Shown: piece after piece, positions 35,029-45,784 of the stretch | Layout of the letters: each line of letters begins with the position of its first letter | How positions within the stretch are numbered: the stretch's first letter is position 1 | Assembly: GCF_003589925.1 (NCBI RefSeq) | Contig: NZ_CP032382.1 | Location: 2,666,001 to 2,730,000, forward strand | Length of the DNA stretch: 64,000 nucleotides | Source of the DNA: Chryseolinea soli | Lineage (GTDB): Bacteria > Bacteroidota > Bacteroidia > Cytophagales > Cyclobacteriaceae | Direction: 5' to 3' | The notes under the pieces: model-generated | Database searches by the model: none | Seen by the model: the letters and a program-made list of their open reading frames with translations, nothing else | Told to the model about the DNA's origin: nothing | Position numbers and translations under genes: made by a program

Positions 35029-35036
35029 CAAAAATA
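35029..35036 (-). promoter_or_regulatory. possible -7 promoter element for gcvH
   Basis: Minus strand TATTTTTG, 45 bases before the gcvH ATG and directly before the direct repeats; no -33 TTG found. Confidence 0.4.
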
Positions 35037-35110
35037 GGTGAAAATCGGAAGATTGGGAAATGGATAAACCAGGGAAAACCGGGCTGGGATGGACAATTAA
35101 AGCAGGAAAA

Positions 35111-35126
35111 CGGCCGGGAACGGCCG
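35111..35126 (-). terminator. probable terminator of sprA
   Basis: On the minus strand CGGCCG-TTCC-CGGCCG is followed by TTTTCC, 5 bases after the sprA stop. Confidence 0.62.
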
Positions 35127-35130
35127 GAAT

Positions 35131-38100
35131 CTATTGCGCCAGGCTGAACCGTACCTGCACCCCGAATCGCGTGGTGGCCCGCCGGTAGGAATTCGAAACC
35201 TTCGGGTCGTTGATGGTCCGTTCGAAGTAGGCCTGGATATTCAGCTTCTGGTTCACCACATAGCTGATGTTGGGCCGCAACTGGATGTTGACGCTGCCGT
35301 TGGTGATCATATTCAACTCGTTCACCTTCCGTTGAATGGTCCGTTGATCCGACACCGTGGTGTTCAGGCGGAAGGTCACGTCGTTCTTCAACACGATGAG
35401 CCTGCCCTCGGATTTGAATGGCAGCTTCAGGTTGTTTTTGGTGAAGCCGATTTCGAGCGAAACGTCTTTGCTCAGCATCTCGGTGATCTGCGCGTTGGAG
35501 ATGGTCAGCGAGACGTCGCGTTTGGTTTTGTATTGGAAGTTAGCCGTCACCCGGCTTTTTGTCCGCACGTTGATACCGATGAGCGGCGCAAATTGTTCGG
35601 AGAGCATGACCTGGCTGATCACATACAACGGAACATATTTGCCGTCGGCATTGGTCTCCCCAAAATAACTCCGGTTATAGTCTTCTATCGGCCGGTTGAT
35701 GGTCAGGTTCGCCAGGTTATCGCCCGTGTTCGCCAACGAGTCCAGCGAGTTGGAATAATTCAGAACCGAATACGTCGATTGATAAGCATGCGAAATGGTG
35801 ATGGACTGGAACGCGTTCTTAAAGATTCCTAATTTATTAAGTCCTGTATAGTCGATGCGCCAGTTTGGCATCGGGATCTTGGGGAAGGGCGACAGGCTCT
35901 GGGCCTTGGCATCTTTTCCGGAATAGGCCGCCAGGAATGCCGGGATCACCACATCCTGCATGGTGGTGTCATACTCACCCTTGGAGTGGCCGGGCAGCGA
36001 GCTGAACCGTTCGCGAATGGTCAACAGGTTCTCCTCAAATTTTTGGAACACCGCCGATGTGACTTCACCATTGCTGCTGTTGAACGCTGTGCGAATGGTG
36101 TTGAACGAAATGCGATACGAACCGCTGCGACTGGGACTGAGATCGGAAAAGCTGTTGATGTTTCCCTCTTCGCTGGCGCGGAAAATGGATTGATACGAAT
36201 TGGTAGTCTCTTTCCTAAAATCGACCTGCACCTTCAGGTCGGGCGACGGCTCTATGTTTGCCCGGAGGTTGATGGTCTGATTTCGCTGTTGCGTGAAGGG
36301 CATGGTGAGGCTCGTGTTGGTGGTGAGCCAACCCTTGGACGCAGCTTTATAGCGGATGTTGGGATCCTGGCTTCCGAAAATAAAACCCCATCCCGGCGAA
36401 TCCCAGGCATCGTCCATCCCGAATAATTTGGGATCGGGGACGAACCCGGGCAAGATCGTTCCCTCCGATAGGGTATACGTACCGTTGATAGAACGAAGCG
36501 ACATAAGCAGGCGCAATATTCCTTTAGCCAAACCAGGCATGGATTTTTCTTTAACGCTGTCGGCCTTTGTAGGCTTTGGTGGGAGTTTTGGGTTGGTGGG
36601 CCGGGTGCTCACCTTGGGTGCTGCATTGAGTTCCTTGAGGAACTTCACTTTGTTATACAGCTTGATCATGTCTATTCGACCAGTATAGTTCTGTTCACGC
36701 AAATTCTGGATAGTGTTTTTAAAATTCAAGTCGTCGGGCAGTCCATTCACAATGGGTGGATTGCCCGGGGTGTCGGGCGTGTCGCGTGGCCCGGCGCGCC
36801 AGTTGTAGTTCACCTGATAGCGATAGTCGGCCCCCAGCCAGTCCGTGGCGGGAATTTTGTCGAGGGGTACCGTATAGTTCAGGGTCATGCTCTGATCGAA
36901 AAGCTTGGCACGACCAAATTTTTTCAAATTCTTTTTGATCTCGGTCGACACCGAATCGCCTTCACCGTCGGGCTCATCGATGATCGCATTCATCCGCGCG
37001 TTATAATCGAACGACAGGTTCTTGGAGAGATTCCAATGCACGGCATACGTTCGGTTAAAGGTGAAGAACTTCACATAATTCGGATCGGAGATGAAACCGG
37101 AGTTGCGATACACGTTCTTCTGGAACGACCGGTCAAGGTCCATCCGCACGCTGATGTTAGAGGGCATCAGGCTGAAGTTGAAATCTTTGATCACCTTCAA
37201 CCAGGGCGAATTCAACCCCTTCGAATCTTTGAAGGGTTCGATGCCGGTAGCTTTTGGTGAAAACGTGTAGGCAATGGAACCCTTATATTCTTTTTGCAAA
37301 GCTTGTTTGGTCGTGAAGTTCGACCGGTTGGCTTCGCTATAGGCGTAACTGAAGGCAAAGTTCTCGATGTCCCATAGCCGTACCGGTGCATCCGCTCGGG
37401 TCTTCACCTTTCGCACGTTGATGAAGTTCAAACTTCGTCGCGTTTCCTGGTCTCGAATGAGCTTGATGTAGTCGCTCCTCTCCTGGTCGGTGTTGAACGA
37501 CTGCAACGCGGCACTCAGCTTCATGTCCGGGTTGGCGGGGTCGTATTGTGGATTGATCGTCGTGTTCTGATAACTCATGAACATGGGGATCTTGATGCCG
37601 GTGTTGCCGGGCAAAAGTTTATCCACATTCACGTTGGCCGAAATGTCGTAGGCCGTGGTTTCATCGCGTGTTCGTTCAAAGATCTTGGAACTCACAGGAC
37701 CAAAACCAAAGGTTGTGTGACGGAACGCGCCCGTCACCGTAGCAAAGTCAGCAAGCTTTGCGCTGACGGTGGAGTTTACCGCCCAGCCCGGCGTTCGATT
37801 GAAATCCGTGACACGAAGTTCGTTGGCCCAGATACAGGCCGAGATCGTTCGCTTGTCGGCTGTTTTTGGATTGCGTATCCCGATCATCATCACCTGCACG
37901 CTGCTCAGGTCGGGGCGTCCGAAGATCCGGATCAAGTGGCGGTCCTCCACCAGCTTGGGGCCCTCGCGCGGATACAACTCCGTTAACGGAAAACCTTCGC
38001 GATCGCGGGCGGCTTTCAGCGCATAAAGATCATCCAAGGCCAGGTCGATATCGTTTTCCGCGGGCCAGATCACATCGGGATCGTTGGAGTTGGTGGGCCG

Positions 38101-41100
38101 CGTGATCTTCAACGGGAGCGCTATCTCATAATAGTTTTGATCGAAGTCCGTACCCAACCGCAGGAAGCCTTGCAGCTCACCGTCGTTGGCCTCGCTGTTG
38201 GCGTGGAAATACATTTTGATGCGGCCATAGTTGAACAAATCCACCGCACCGGTCTTATAGATCGCCCGCGAGTCGCCGTCATTGAGATTGTCGACGCACA
38301 CCTGCACCGATTGCTCGTTCAATTGGCGAGGCACCGCCGATGTATTGTCGCGGTCGCGGACCACGCCGGGAGGGATCACATAGCCCGATTTGTTTTCAGA
38401 GGCCGCGGCGTTTTCTTCCAGGTTCACCACGTTCACTGTAAAGTTGTTGGGATCGAGTTCGGGATCTTTCACCAGATCGCTTTCCAGCAAATTGTCGGTG
38501 TATCTTCTCCAGCGGCTACCCACCATGCGGAAGTTCGCAAAACGCAACACCACCGGATCCTTGAACCCCGTGAGCAACATCCGCGCATACTTGATGGACT
38601 TGAAACCATCGATGGCGCCGACCTTGTTCTCGAATTGCCGCACGGGAATACGGAACAAATACCAGGTCACCTGCTCCGGCGAGTTGGTGCCTTTGGTCAG
38701 GATCTTGTCCACGATATAACCTTTGTTGATGTCGAGCTGGCCAGGTCGCAGGTCGAGGTTGTATTCGTAATATTCTTCCAGTTCGCTCAGCGTGTTGTCG
38801 GCATTGATATCTTCGTTGTCGGGGATCGTGCTGCCCGATGGCGTAACGGCGTCGCTACCCGTGATCACCGGAGAGTTTCCATCCTGCCCGTTGATCTGTT
38901 TGTAGCGTTCCAGGATCTGCGCGTTGTTGGCATCCAGATCCGAACCTAAGAAATAATGGAAGTTATCCGCAGACGGATCCTGGATGGATTTATCCCGTGC
39001 TGCACCGCCCAGTTGGTTGATGTAATTTTGGAAGAAGGACACTTCCTTGTCGGTTGGCAAACCATCCAACCCCACATCCTGGTTGACCCGCGTGCTGGGA
39101 TCGTTGTTGAAGGCATTGGTGAGGTATTGTTGGGAAGTAACATAACCCCAATTGTTTTTTGTGGCCTCCCCGTCGAGATTTCCGGTTGGGGGAAGTCCGT
39201 TCTCAAACGCGTGCTTGGAATCGCGGATCACATCTTCGGAAATACTGCCGAGTTGAAAGGTCACCTTACCACCCGTCCGGTTCGGTTGTGGTGTGTCGGT
39301 GATCCCATCGTCGACGTAGCCGTATTGGCTGTTGATGAAGGGATCGAGCAACCAGAATTCAACGTACTCGATATTGGCTTTGTCGAAATCCACTTCGGTC
39401 CGGATGGCGTTGGTAATGGCACCCCAGTTCTTTTCCGGGCTGTTCAGAAAACCGTCGGACGTTTGCAGCGGGTTGTAGTTGTAAGGTCCCCGTTCTTTTG
39501 GATAGTAAGCCACGTCGAAGATCTGTTCATAAAAAATACCTTGTGTGAGCTGGCGCAGCGGGAAGATTTCTTTCGGGTCCACGGGCCGCACATAGTGGTT
39601 CTTCAGATCGTTGTCCGTGATGTTGTCCGGCTTGAAGCGGCCCACGTTGCGATAGAGTTGATTATCGACCGTATACCAGGCAATTTTTGCGCGCAGGTAC
39701 CCCGCAGAGAGGTCGTTGCCCAGGCCGTTGCTGGGGTCGAACCGGTAGTCGTCCGTTTTGGGGACGGAAGAGAGTTTCCAGCCCGCCGGGCTCATGAGCG
39801 AATAGGGCGTGGCCGTGTTCTCGAAGTCGTCGATATAGGCCGTTCCCTCGCCGTTGATCTTGTTGGAGGTGCCGGGAAGCAACTGTGCAAATTCACCCGT
39901 CACAGCCACCGACGATTGTTCCTTCGTTTCCAGGAAGGGCAATGCGTCCACCAACTTGGTGAGCATGCGGCTCTTTTTGTTGACGTTGAAATCAAGACCG
40001 TACTGCAAGTTGCGCGCCGGCTCGGTGCCGATCTGGTTGCGGCTGATGAGCGGCCGCTCGTTGTAATACAGCGCCGTACCACCCAGGTTCACATCTTCGC
40101 TGAGGTGATAGTCAAACCGTGTGCCCAACAAGCTTCGCGTCTGAAAAGCAAACGGGTCCGACTGTTCATACTTCACTTCAATATTTTTACCCGAGTTTAA
40201 AACCGATTCGTTCAAGATGGTCACCTTCCCGAACGTGTAGTCCACGACGAAGTCCGTTCCTTCGTTCAAGGGGATGCCGCCGGCATACAACTTCACCGAA
40301 CCTTGCGACACGCCGAAGCCCGGTATCAATATTTCCTTCGATGACCCTGCACTGTACAAACCCTTCATGTAGAATTTGTTCTTCGTGGCAAACAATTCGG
40401 CATCGGCCTTCGTGGTGTGATAGAGCGTATCGTAAGCGTATTTCTGAATAAGGTAGGCCTGCTGCGGATCCCCGGCGAATGCCTGTCGCAAGGCGTCGCT
40501 AAAGGGATGGAGGTAGGGATAGATGATAAGCCCCGTGGTGGAGTTTACGGTGATGCCTTCGATGTAGTCGAAGTTTCCGTCCTTTTGGGGGTCGTTCACG
40601 GGGTTGAGTTTATCCAACCCCATCACTTCTACCAACTGCCGCGTCCGCACTTTTGTGCCTTCCTGCAATTGCGGGTTGTCGATACCGGATTTGTCATCGC
40701 GGTAGATCACCCGAAGCTGAAAACCATCGCGCGTGAGTTGCGTCACGTTCAGGTTATAGATGTTCTTCATCATCAGGTCCCAAGTGGGGATGATCACTTT
40801 GTTTGCATCGCGGATGGCGATCTTGCGGGGGCGCAGCAGCTTCAGGAAGATCACTTCGTTGTCTTTCAGGCTCGCATAGTCGTCGGAAAGTTCACCCACG
40901 CGGTAGGCGCGGCCGTTATACGTGTATTCGTAGGCTACGGCGAGGGCTTCGTCGTTTTGAAGCTTGCGCGTCAGCGTTACATAGCCCAACTGTTGGTGGA
41001 AGGTATATTCGGTGGTAGCGAGTTTGCGGGCACCGGTGATTTTTTCGTAGTCAGTTCCGTTTATCAGGGCCTTGTTGAATTGAGCGTCGAGGACGCCGGT

Positions 41101-42369
41101 GATTCCATCGGCATCACGGGGAAATGTTTTAAGCTTGTCGAAAAGATCATTTGACGCGTTGCCGTTTGGTGCATTGGGATTGTTGCTATGCACGGCTGAA
41201 TTGTAGATGCGCCGGGGTTCCGCGAGATCCATAAATCCCATCACGTTGCGCAGTGTTTGCGTGTCGTTGTTCCGGTTCAAAATGTACACCTCCACACGGG
41301 TGATGTTTACCCCGGAAATGATCTGAGGTGGGTTGCCGATCCACTTTTGGTAGTTATCACGGAAAAACTGGCCGAGGAAAAAGTGACGGTTCTCGTCGTA
41401 GTTGGAGGCAATGATCTCGAACGGCCGCCCCTGCCCGGCATTGTTGCCGCCCCCCAGGTTAATGGACGCCGTCTTTCCCCGTTGCGTGGTGGCAATGGAG
41501 GTGACGTCCAGTTTGCCGAACTGCATTTTGGCTTTGATACCAAAAAGGTTTTGCGCACCCTGGATCAGGGTGTTGTTCAGGGGCAAGCTCACGTTACCGA
41601 TCTCCAGCTTTTGCAAAATGTCTTCCTTGAAACCGGTGTATTCCACCTTCATGTTGTTCTGGAAGTCGAAGGAGTTGTTGTTGTCGAAGTTGGCGGTGAC
41701 CTGCAGCTTTTCGCCCACTTTGCCCACCACGCTCATGTTGATCTGCTGGTCGAACTCAAAGCCGCCGTTGCGTTGCTGGCGGATGGGGATGTTGGGGTTG
41801 TTGAGGCGCTGGAAGGCGGCCCCGAAGTCCAGTGTCACAAATCCGCGGGGTACGAGCTCCACGTAGCTGCCCCCAAAGATGCGGTCCAGCACGGGACTGA
41901 TAAAGATCTTGGGGATGAGGCTTCGGCCGGTCACGGCGCTCTCGCCGTCCTGGGCGCGGGCGCGTCCCTTCCAATAGCTTTTCAGGATCTGGCGGTCCTG
42001 GTATTGCTTGAACTCCTCGAAGCTCATGCTCGAGGTGGGGCGGTAGTTCAGGTCGCCGATCTTTTCATAGATGGTATAGTTCAGGGCCGTGTCGATGTCC
42101 ACGTCCAGCTTCATCTGGTTGGGGTCTTTCAGGTAGAGGGGCGAGGCCGTGGTGGTGTTGGAGAACGGATCGCCATAACGGTCGGTGGCCCGGTATGTGG
42201 GTCGGCGAGTGGGTTTGTAACTGTCACTCTGGGTCGTGTCGGAAGGGTTTTGGCGCGTAGGTCGGACTTGCCCCGATACCGTCTGGGGTACGAGCAAAAT
42301 ACTCAGCCATGCTACAAACAACTGGCCAAGCGTTAGAGCAACCTGATTCTTCCGTGTAGAGACAGTCAA
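35131..42369 (-). CDS. sprA: SprA, type IX secretion outer-membrane translocon
   Basis: A 2412-residue protein, the expected size for SprA (about 2400), which forms the giant 36-strand outer-membrane channel of the T9SS used for gliding and surface-protein secretion. A signal peptide (about 8-34, ending VSGQ) is followed by RSLIPKIFISPVLDRIFGGSYVEL, here in pieces, and FGIKAKMQFGKLDVTSI, hallmark SprA motility-domain segments. Long barrel strands run to the C-terminus, which ends FGVQVRFSLAQ. The start is TTG at 42369; no nearby ATG exists. It begins 5 bases after ruvA, so co-transcription with ruvA is probable. Confidence 0.95.
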   Translation of the reverse strand: MTVSTRKNQVALTLGQLFVAWLSILLVPQTVSGQVRPTRQNPSDTTQSDSYKPTRRPTYRATDRYGDPFSNTTTASPLYLKDPNQMKLDVDIDTALNYTIYEKIGDLNYRPTSSMSFEEFKQYQDRQILKSYWKGRARAQDGESAVTGRSLIPKIFISPVLDRIFGGSYVELVPRGFVTLDFGAAFQRLNNPNIPIRQQRNGGFEFDQQINMSVVGKVGEKLQVTANFDNNNSFDFQNNMKVEYTGFKEDILQKLEIGNVSLPLNNTLIQGAQNLFGIKAKMQFGKLDVTSIATTQRGKTASINLGGGNNAGQGRPFEIIASNYDENRHFFLGQFFRDNYQKWIGNPPQIISGVNITRVEVYILNRNNDTQTLRNVMGFMDLAEPRRIYNSAVHSNNPNAPNGNASNDLFDKLKTFPRDADGITGVLDAQFNKALINGTDYEKITGARKLATTEYTFHQQLGYVTLTRKLQNDEALAVAYEYTYNGRAYRVGELSDDYASLKDNEVIFLKLLRPRKIAIRDANKVIIPTWDLMMKNIYNLNVTQLTRDGFQLRVIYRDDKSGIDNPQLQEGTKVRTRQLVEVMGLDKLNPVNDPQKDGNFDYIEGITVNSTTGLIIYPYLHPFSDALRQAFAGDPQQAYLIQKYAYDTLYHTTKADAELFATKNKFYMKGLYSAGSSKEILIPGFGVSQGSVKLYAGGIPLNEGTDFVVDYTFGKVTILNESVLNSGKNIEVKYEQSDPFAFQTRSLLGTRFDYHLSEDVNLGGTALYYNERPLISRNQIGTEPARNLQYGLDFNVNKKSRMLTKLVDALPFLETKEQSSVAVTGEFAQLLPGTSNKINGEGTAYIDDFENTATPYSLMSPAGWKLSSVPKTDDYRFDPSNGLGNDLSAGYLRAKIAWYTVDNQLYRNVGRFKPDNITDNDLKNHYVRPVDPKEIFPLRQLTQGIFYEQIFDVAYYPKERGPYNYNPLQTSDGFLNSPEKNWGAITNAIRTEVDFDKANIEYVEFWLLDPFINSQYGYVDDGITDTPQPNRTGGKVTFQLGSISEDVIRDSKHAFENGLPPTGNLDGEATKNNWGYVTSQQYLTNAFNNDPSTRVNQDVGLDGLPTDKEVSFFQNYINQLGGAARDKSIQDPSADNFHYFLGSDLDANNAQILERYKQINGQDGNSPVITGSDAVTPSGSTIPDNEDINADNTLSELEEYYEYNLDLRPGQLDINKGYIVDKILTKGTNSPEQVTWYLFRIPVRQFENKVGAIDGFKSIKYARMLLTGFKDPVVLRFANFRMVGSRWRRYTDNLLESDLVKDPELDPNNFTVNVVNLEENAAASENKSGYVIPPGVVRDRDNTSAVPRQLNEQSVQVCVDNLNDGDSRAIYKTGAVDLFNYGRIKMYFHANSEANDGELQGFLRLGTDFDQNYYEIALPLKITRPTNSNDPDVIWPAENDIDLALDDLYALKAARDREGFPLTELYPREGPKLVEDRHLIRIFGRPDLSSVQVMMIGIRNPKTADKRTISACIWANELRVTDFNRTPGWAVNSTVSAKLADFATVTGAFRHTTFGFGPVSSKIFERTRDETTAYDISANVNVDKLLPGNTGIKIPMFMSYQNTTINPQYDPANPDMKLSAALQSFNTDQERSDYIKLIRDQETRRSLNFINVRKVKTRADAPVRLWDIENFAFSYAYSEANRSNFTTKQALQKEYKGSIAYTFSPKATGIEPFKDSKGLNSPWLKVIKDFNFSLMPSNISVRMDLDRSFQKNVYRNSGFISDPNYVKFFTFNRTYAVHWNLSKNLSFDYNARMNAIIDEPDGEGDSVSTEIKKNLKKFGRAKLFDQSMTLNYTVPLDKIPATDWLGADYRYQVNYNWRAGPRDTPDTPGNPPIVNGLPDDLNFKNTIQNLREQNYTGRIDMIKLYNKVKFLKELNAAPKVSTRPTNPKLPPKPTKADSVKEKSMPGLAKGILRLLMSLRSINGTYTLSEGTILPGFVPDPKLFGMDDAWDSPGWGFIFGSQDPNIRYKAASKGWLTTNTSLTMPFTQQRNQTINLRANIEPSPDLKVQVDFRKETTNSYQSIFRASEEGNINSFSDLSPSRSGSYRISFNTIRTAFNSSNGEVTSAVFQKFEENLLTIRERFSSLPGHSKGEYDTTMQDVVIPAFLAAYSGKDAKAQSLSPFPKIPMPNWRIDYTGLNKLGIFKNAFQSITISHAYQSTYSVLNYSNSLDSLANTGDNLANLTINRPIEDYNRSYFGETNADGKYVPLYVISQVMLSEQFAPLIGINVRTKSRVTANFQYKTKRDVSLTISNAQITEMLSKDVSLEIGFTKNNLKLPFKSEGRLIVLKNDVTFRLNTTVSDQRTIQRKVNELNMITNGSVNIQLRPNISYVVNQKLNIQAYFERTINDPKVSNSYRRATTRFGVQVRFSLAQ

Positions 42370-42374
42370 ACGTA

Positions 42375-42968
42375 CTATGCGTTTTTTAGGGCCTGCTTAA
42401 CTAAATCTTCTAAGGTAATGGTATTTCCCGATTTTTTCAGGACGGTATCAACACTTTTCTCAGCGGCTGCTTTGGGCAGGCCGAGCGTAAGCAAAGCAGA
42501 TAACGCTTCCTTGCGCAGGGTATTGTGAGGACCCACTGAAATAGACGGCTGAGTTTCGTCCCAGCTTTCCTTCTTCAGCTTGTCCTTCAATTCGATGATG
42601 ACCCGTTGTGCGGTCTTGCCCCCGATGCCCTTGATGGATTGCAAAGCGGCGGCATCCTCGCGCACAATGGCACTCTTCAACTCCTGGCTGTTCATATACG
42701 ACAACATCACAATGGCCGTGCTGGGCCCCACCCCGTTCACCGACACCAGTTGTTGAAAGAGCTTCTTTTCCGTCTCGTTACTAAACCCGAACAATACATG
42801 CGCGTCCTCGCGAATGCTGAGGTGTGTGTGCAGCATGATGTGCTCTTGTTCTTTGATCTCGGAAAACGTCTGCAGCGAAATATGCAGGAGATATCCCACG
42901 CCGTTAACGTCCACGATCACGTGGGTAGGGTCTCGCTGCACCAGCCTGCCTTTGAGAAAAGCGATCAT
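42375..42968 (-). CDS. ruvA: Holliday junction branch migration protein RuvA
   Basis: A 197-residue RuvA, the junction-binding partner of RuvB. Domain I OB-fold starts MIAFLKGRLVQRDPTHVIVDVNGVGY in pieces; the two helix-hairpin-helix motifs are LVSVNGVGPSTAIVML (about 72-87) and LQSIKGIGGKTAQRVIIEL (about 107-125). Domain III closes with ALLTLGLPKAAAEKSV. The maeB-ruvA-sprA-gcvH order is, from memory, conserved in Bacteroidota. Confidence 0.94.
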   Translation of the reverse strand: MIAFLKGRLVQRDPTHVIVDVNGVGYLLHISLQTFSEIKEQEHIMLHTHLSIREDAHVLFGFSNETEKKLFQQLVSVNGVGPSTAIVMLSYMNSQELKSAIVREDAAALQSIKGIGGKTAQRVIIELKDKLKKESWDETQPSISVGPHNTLRKEALSALLTLGLPKAAAEKSVDTVLKKSGNTITLEDLVKQALKNA

Positions 42969-43070
42969 TTTTTTGTACGCTAATTTAGGATGAAAGAACG
43001 GTAGGATAAAACGAAAAAGTACAACGCCACAAAGAACCCACCGTGATCTTTGCGTTAAACTTTCGTGCCT

Positions 43071-43219
43071 GCCCGCCGAAGCTTTAGCGAAGGCGGGCTT
43101 GCTCGCCGAAACTTCAGCGAAGACGGGCTTGCTCGCCGAAACTTCAGCGAAGGCGGCTTGCTCGCCGAAACTTCAGCGAAGACTGGGCTCGCCCGCCGAA
43201 GCTTTAGCGAAGGCGGGCT
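43071..43219. repeat. tandem array of five ~30-bp palindromic (REP-like) units
   Basis: Units of 30, 30, 29, 31 and 29 bases begin at 43071, 43101, 43131, 43160 and 43191. The outer two read GCCCGCC-GAAGCTTTAGCGAA-GGCGGGC, so each is a hairpin with 7-bp GC arms. The inner three are diverged (GCTCGCC arms, ACTTCAGC cores) and two carry single-base indels. The array lies between ruvA and maeB. Confidence 0.85.
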
Positions 43220-43224
43220 AAAAA

Positions 43225-45504
43225 TTACAAGTGCCCGTTCTGCTCGTGTAACTGCGCATCCACCACGGCAATCGCCGCCATGTTCACGATCTCGCGGATG
43301 GAGCTACCCAACTGCAGCACATGCACCGGCTTTTTCATCCCCAACAGAATGGGTCCGATGGTTTCCGCTCCTCCAATTTCCATCAGCAGCTTGTAGGCGA
43401 TGTTGCCCGACGCCAGGTTGGGGAAGATGAGCGTGTTGGCTCCCTCTTTCGCCAGCGCGCTGAACGGGAAGGTCTCCTGTTGCAACGTGGTGTTCAACGC
43501 CACGTTCGCCTGGATATCGCCCTCCACCACCAGGTCGGGATTCTTCAGCTTCGCCAGGCGCACAGCTTCTTTCGTTTTCTCCGGCACCTCGCCCTTGGAA
43601 GATCCGAAGTTGGAATACGACAGCATGGCCACGCGGGGTTCTATGTCGAAAAATTTCACACCGTGAGCGGTTAGCTCAATGATCTCGGCCAGTTCTTGGG
43701 CGTTGGGTTCTACGTTCACCGTGGTGTCGGCGAAAAAGAATGTGCCGCGTTTGGCCAGGACGATATACATGCCCGCCACGCGGTTCACACCGTCGGCCGT
43801 GCCGATGATCTGCAGGGAGGGGAGGATGGTTTTGGGATAATCTTTCGTGAGACCGCTCACCAGGGCATCCGCATCGCCGTGCTCCACCATCATGGCGGCA
43901 AAATAATTGCGCTCGCGCATCAGGCGCTCACAATCCTGGTAGTTCATGCCCTTGCGTTGGCGTTTCTTGTAGAACTCCTGCGCATAGCGCTTTACGGTTT
44001 CTTCTTCCTGGCGCGGATAGAGGATGGGACAATCGTGCAGGTCGAGTTTGTACTCTTCCATCAGTTGCATGATCCGCTCTTTATTCCCCAGCAAGATCGG
44101 GAAGGCAATGCCTTCGTCTTTCAGGATTTGTGCCGCCTTCAGCACCTTATGATGATCGGCTTCCGTGAACACTACGCGTTTGGGCTGCTTCTTGGCGCGG
44201 TCGATCACGCGCGACATTAATTTTTGATCGATACCAATGCGTTTTTGCAAGATCTCGTGATAGGCGCCCCAGTCCGTGATGGGATTTTTTGCAACGCCCG
44301 AATCCATCGCTGCCTTGGCGACCGCCGGCGATACCGTTGTGATGAGGCGTGTGTCAAGGGGTTTGGGAATGAGGTAGTCGCGACCGAACCGGATCTTGTC
44401 GGCACCGTAGGCTTTTACCACGATGTCGGGCACGGGCTCTTTGGCCAGCTCGGCCAGCGCTTTGACGGCGGCCAACTTCATGGCTTCGTTGATTTCGGTT
44501 GCCCGCACATCGAGGGCGCCTCGAAAAATGTAGGGGAAGCCCAGCACGTTATTCACCTGGTTAGGGTGATCGGAACGGCCCGTGGCCATAATGATGTCGT
44601 GGCGCGTTTTCATGGCCAGGTCATAGGCAATCTCAGGGTCGGGATTTGACAGGGCAAACACGATGGGATCTTTTGCCATGGCATTCAGATCGGCAGGCGT
44701 GATGGCGTCGGCCACCGAGAGCCCCACGAATACATCGGCGCCCTGCATGGCCTCTTGCAGGCTGTTGATATTTTTTTTGGTGACGAACTGTTGTTTGACC
44801 TCGTCCAGACCGGTGCGCTGGGTATTGAGCACACCCTTACTGTCACACATGATGATGTTCTCCGGGCGCGCGCCCAGGGCGATGTATAATTTGGTGCAGC
44901 TCACGGCTGCGGCACCCGCGCCGTTCACGACGATGGAAATATCTTCTATTTTTTTACCGACGATCTCCAGGGCATTCAACAAGGCCGAGCACGAGATAAT
45001 GGCCGTGCCGTGTTGATCGTCGTGCATGATCGGAATATTCATTTTCTCTTTCAGCACCGTCTCGATCTTAAAACATTCGGGTGCCTTGATGTCTTCCAAG
45101 TTGATGCCGCCAAACGTTGGCTCCAGTGACTTCACGATCTTGATAAACTCATCGGGGTCTGATTCGTCGATCTCGATATCGAATACGTCGATGCCTGCGA
45201 ATTTTTTAAACAACACACCCTTTCCCTCCATCACGGGCTTTGACGCCTCGGGACCGATGTTGCCCAATCCCAACACGGCCGTACCGTTGGAAATAACGGC
45301 GACCAGGTTTCCCTTGGCAGTATACTTGTAAACATCTTCTTTATTGGCAGCGATCTCCAGGCAAGGTTCGGCCACACCCGGTGAATAGGCCAGGGCCAGG
45401 TCCAATTGTGTGCTCAACGATTTGGTGGGAACAACTTCGATCTTTCCCGGTTGTCCCTGCATGTGAAAATTCAGGGCATCCTGTTTTCTGATTTTGATGG
45501 ACAT
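43225..45504 (-). CDS. maeB: NADP-dependent malic enzyme with C-terminal phosphotransacetylase-like domain
   Basis: A 759-residue MaeB. Residues 1-420 form the malic enzyme ([53 protein letters not shown] with the metal Asp, [12 protein letters not shown] for NADP). Residues 430-759 are a phosphate acetyltransferase-like domain ([28 protein letters not shown]) that in E. coli is regulatory rather than catalytic. Converts malate to pyruvate with CO2 and NADPH. Possible -7 element upstream; the repeat array lies just past the stop. Confidence 0.94.
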   Translation of the reverse strand: MSIKIRKQDALNFHMQGQPGKIEVVPTKSLSTQLDLALAYSPGVAEPCLEIAANKEDVYKYTAKGNLVAVISNGTAVLGLGNIGPEASKPVMEGKGVLFKKFAGIDVFDIEIDESDPDEFIKIVKSLEPTFGGINLEDIKAPECFKIETVLKEKMNIPIMHDDQHGTAIISCSALLNALEIVGKKIEDISIVVNGAGAAAVSCTKLYIALGARPENIIMCDSKGVLNTQRTGLDEVKQQFVTKKNINSLQEAMQGADVFVGLSVADAITPADLNAMAKDPIVFALSNPDPEIAYDLAMKTRHDIIMATGRSDHPNQVNNVLGFPYIFRGALDVRATEINEAMKLAAVKALAELAKEPVPDIVVKAYGADKIRFGRDYLIPKPLDTRLITTVSPAVAKAAMDSGVAKNPITDWGAYHEILQKRIGIDQKLMSRVIDRAKKQPKRVVFTEADHHKVLKAAQILKDEGIAFPILLGNKERIMQLMEEYKLDLHDCPILYPRQEEETVKRYAQEFYKKRQRKGMNYQDCERLMRERNYFAAMMVEHGDADALVSGLTKDYPKTILPSLQIIGTADGVNRVAGMYIVLAKRGTFFFADTTVNVEPNAQELAEIIELTAHGVKFFDIEPRVAMLSYSNFGSSKGEVPEKTKEAVRLAKLKNPDLVVEGDIQANVALNTTLQQETFPFSALAKEGANTLIFPNLASGNIAYKLLMEIGGAETIGPILLGMKKPVHVLQLGSSIREIVNMAAIAVVDAQLHEQNGHL

Positions 45505-45526
45505 GTATGAATGTTAGTTAGGTGGG

Positions 45527-45534
45527 CAAAGATA
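45527..45534 (-). promoter_or_regulatory. possible -7 promoter element for maeB
   Basis: Minus strand TATCTTTG, 23 bases before the maeB ATG; no TTG at -33. Confidence 0.45.
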
Positions 45535-45709
45535 ACAAGCCACGGCAAAAGTTACAGGATTATATCGTGAAGAACCGTTGCCTTACCGGCCCGAAAACAG
45601 GTTGTGCATGGCAAAGGAAGCGCCTTGCCAGGGTTGCGGTTCTGGGTTACGGAAGGCAGAATAGTCTGTTTGTAAAATGCAAGCCGGGCTGAAATAAAGT
45701 GAACAAAGT

Positions 45710-45738
45710 TTGCGCTGAATAACAAAGGTTTACCTTTT
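45710..45738 (+). promoter_or_regulatory. candidate promoter of the histidine kinase gene
   Basis: TTG (45710-45712), 18-base spacer, TACCTTTT (45731-45738), which matches 5 of the 6 fixed positions of TAnnTTTG. The ATG is at 45785. I see nothing else in the 280-base maeB-kinase gap. Confidence 0.5.
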
Positions 45739-45784
45739 TCTTCTGAACTTCATACACATTCCAGGTTTGGTTTAAATCTGTTCT

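Noticed and set aside
38956..40200. 414-codon plus-strand ORF inside sprA
   Set aside because: Antisense shadow; SprA reads through the whole region at the family's expected length.
43071..43219. CRISPR array
   Set aside because: Units abut with no unique spacers and each unit is palindromic; no cas genes nearby.
43065..43430. 121-codon plus-strand ORF with MPARRSFSEGGLARR-type repeats
   Set aside because: It is a translation of the palindromic repeat array running antisense into maeB; no protein signature.
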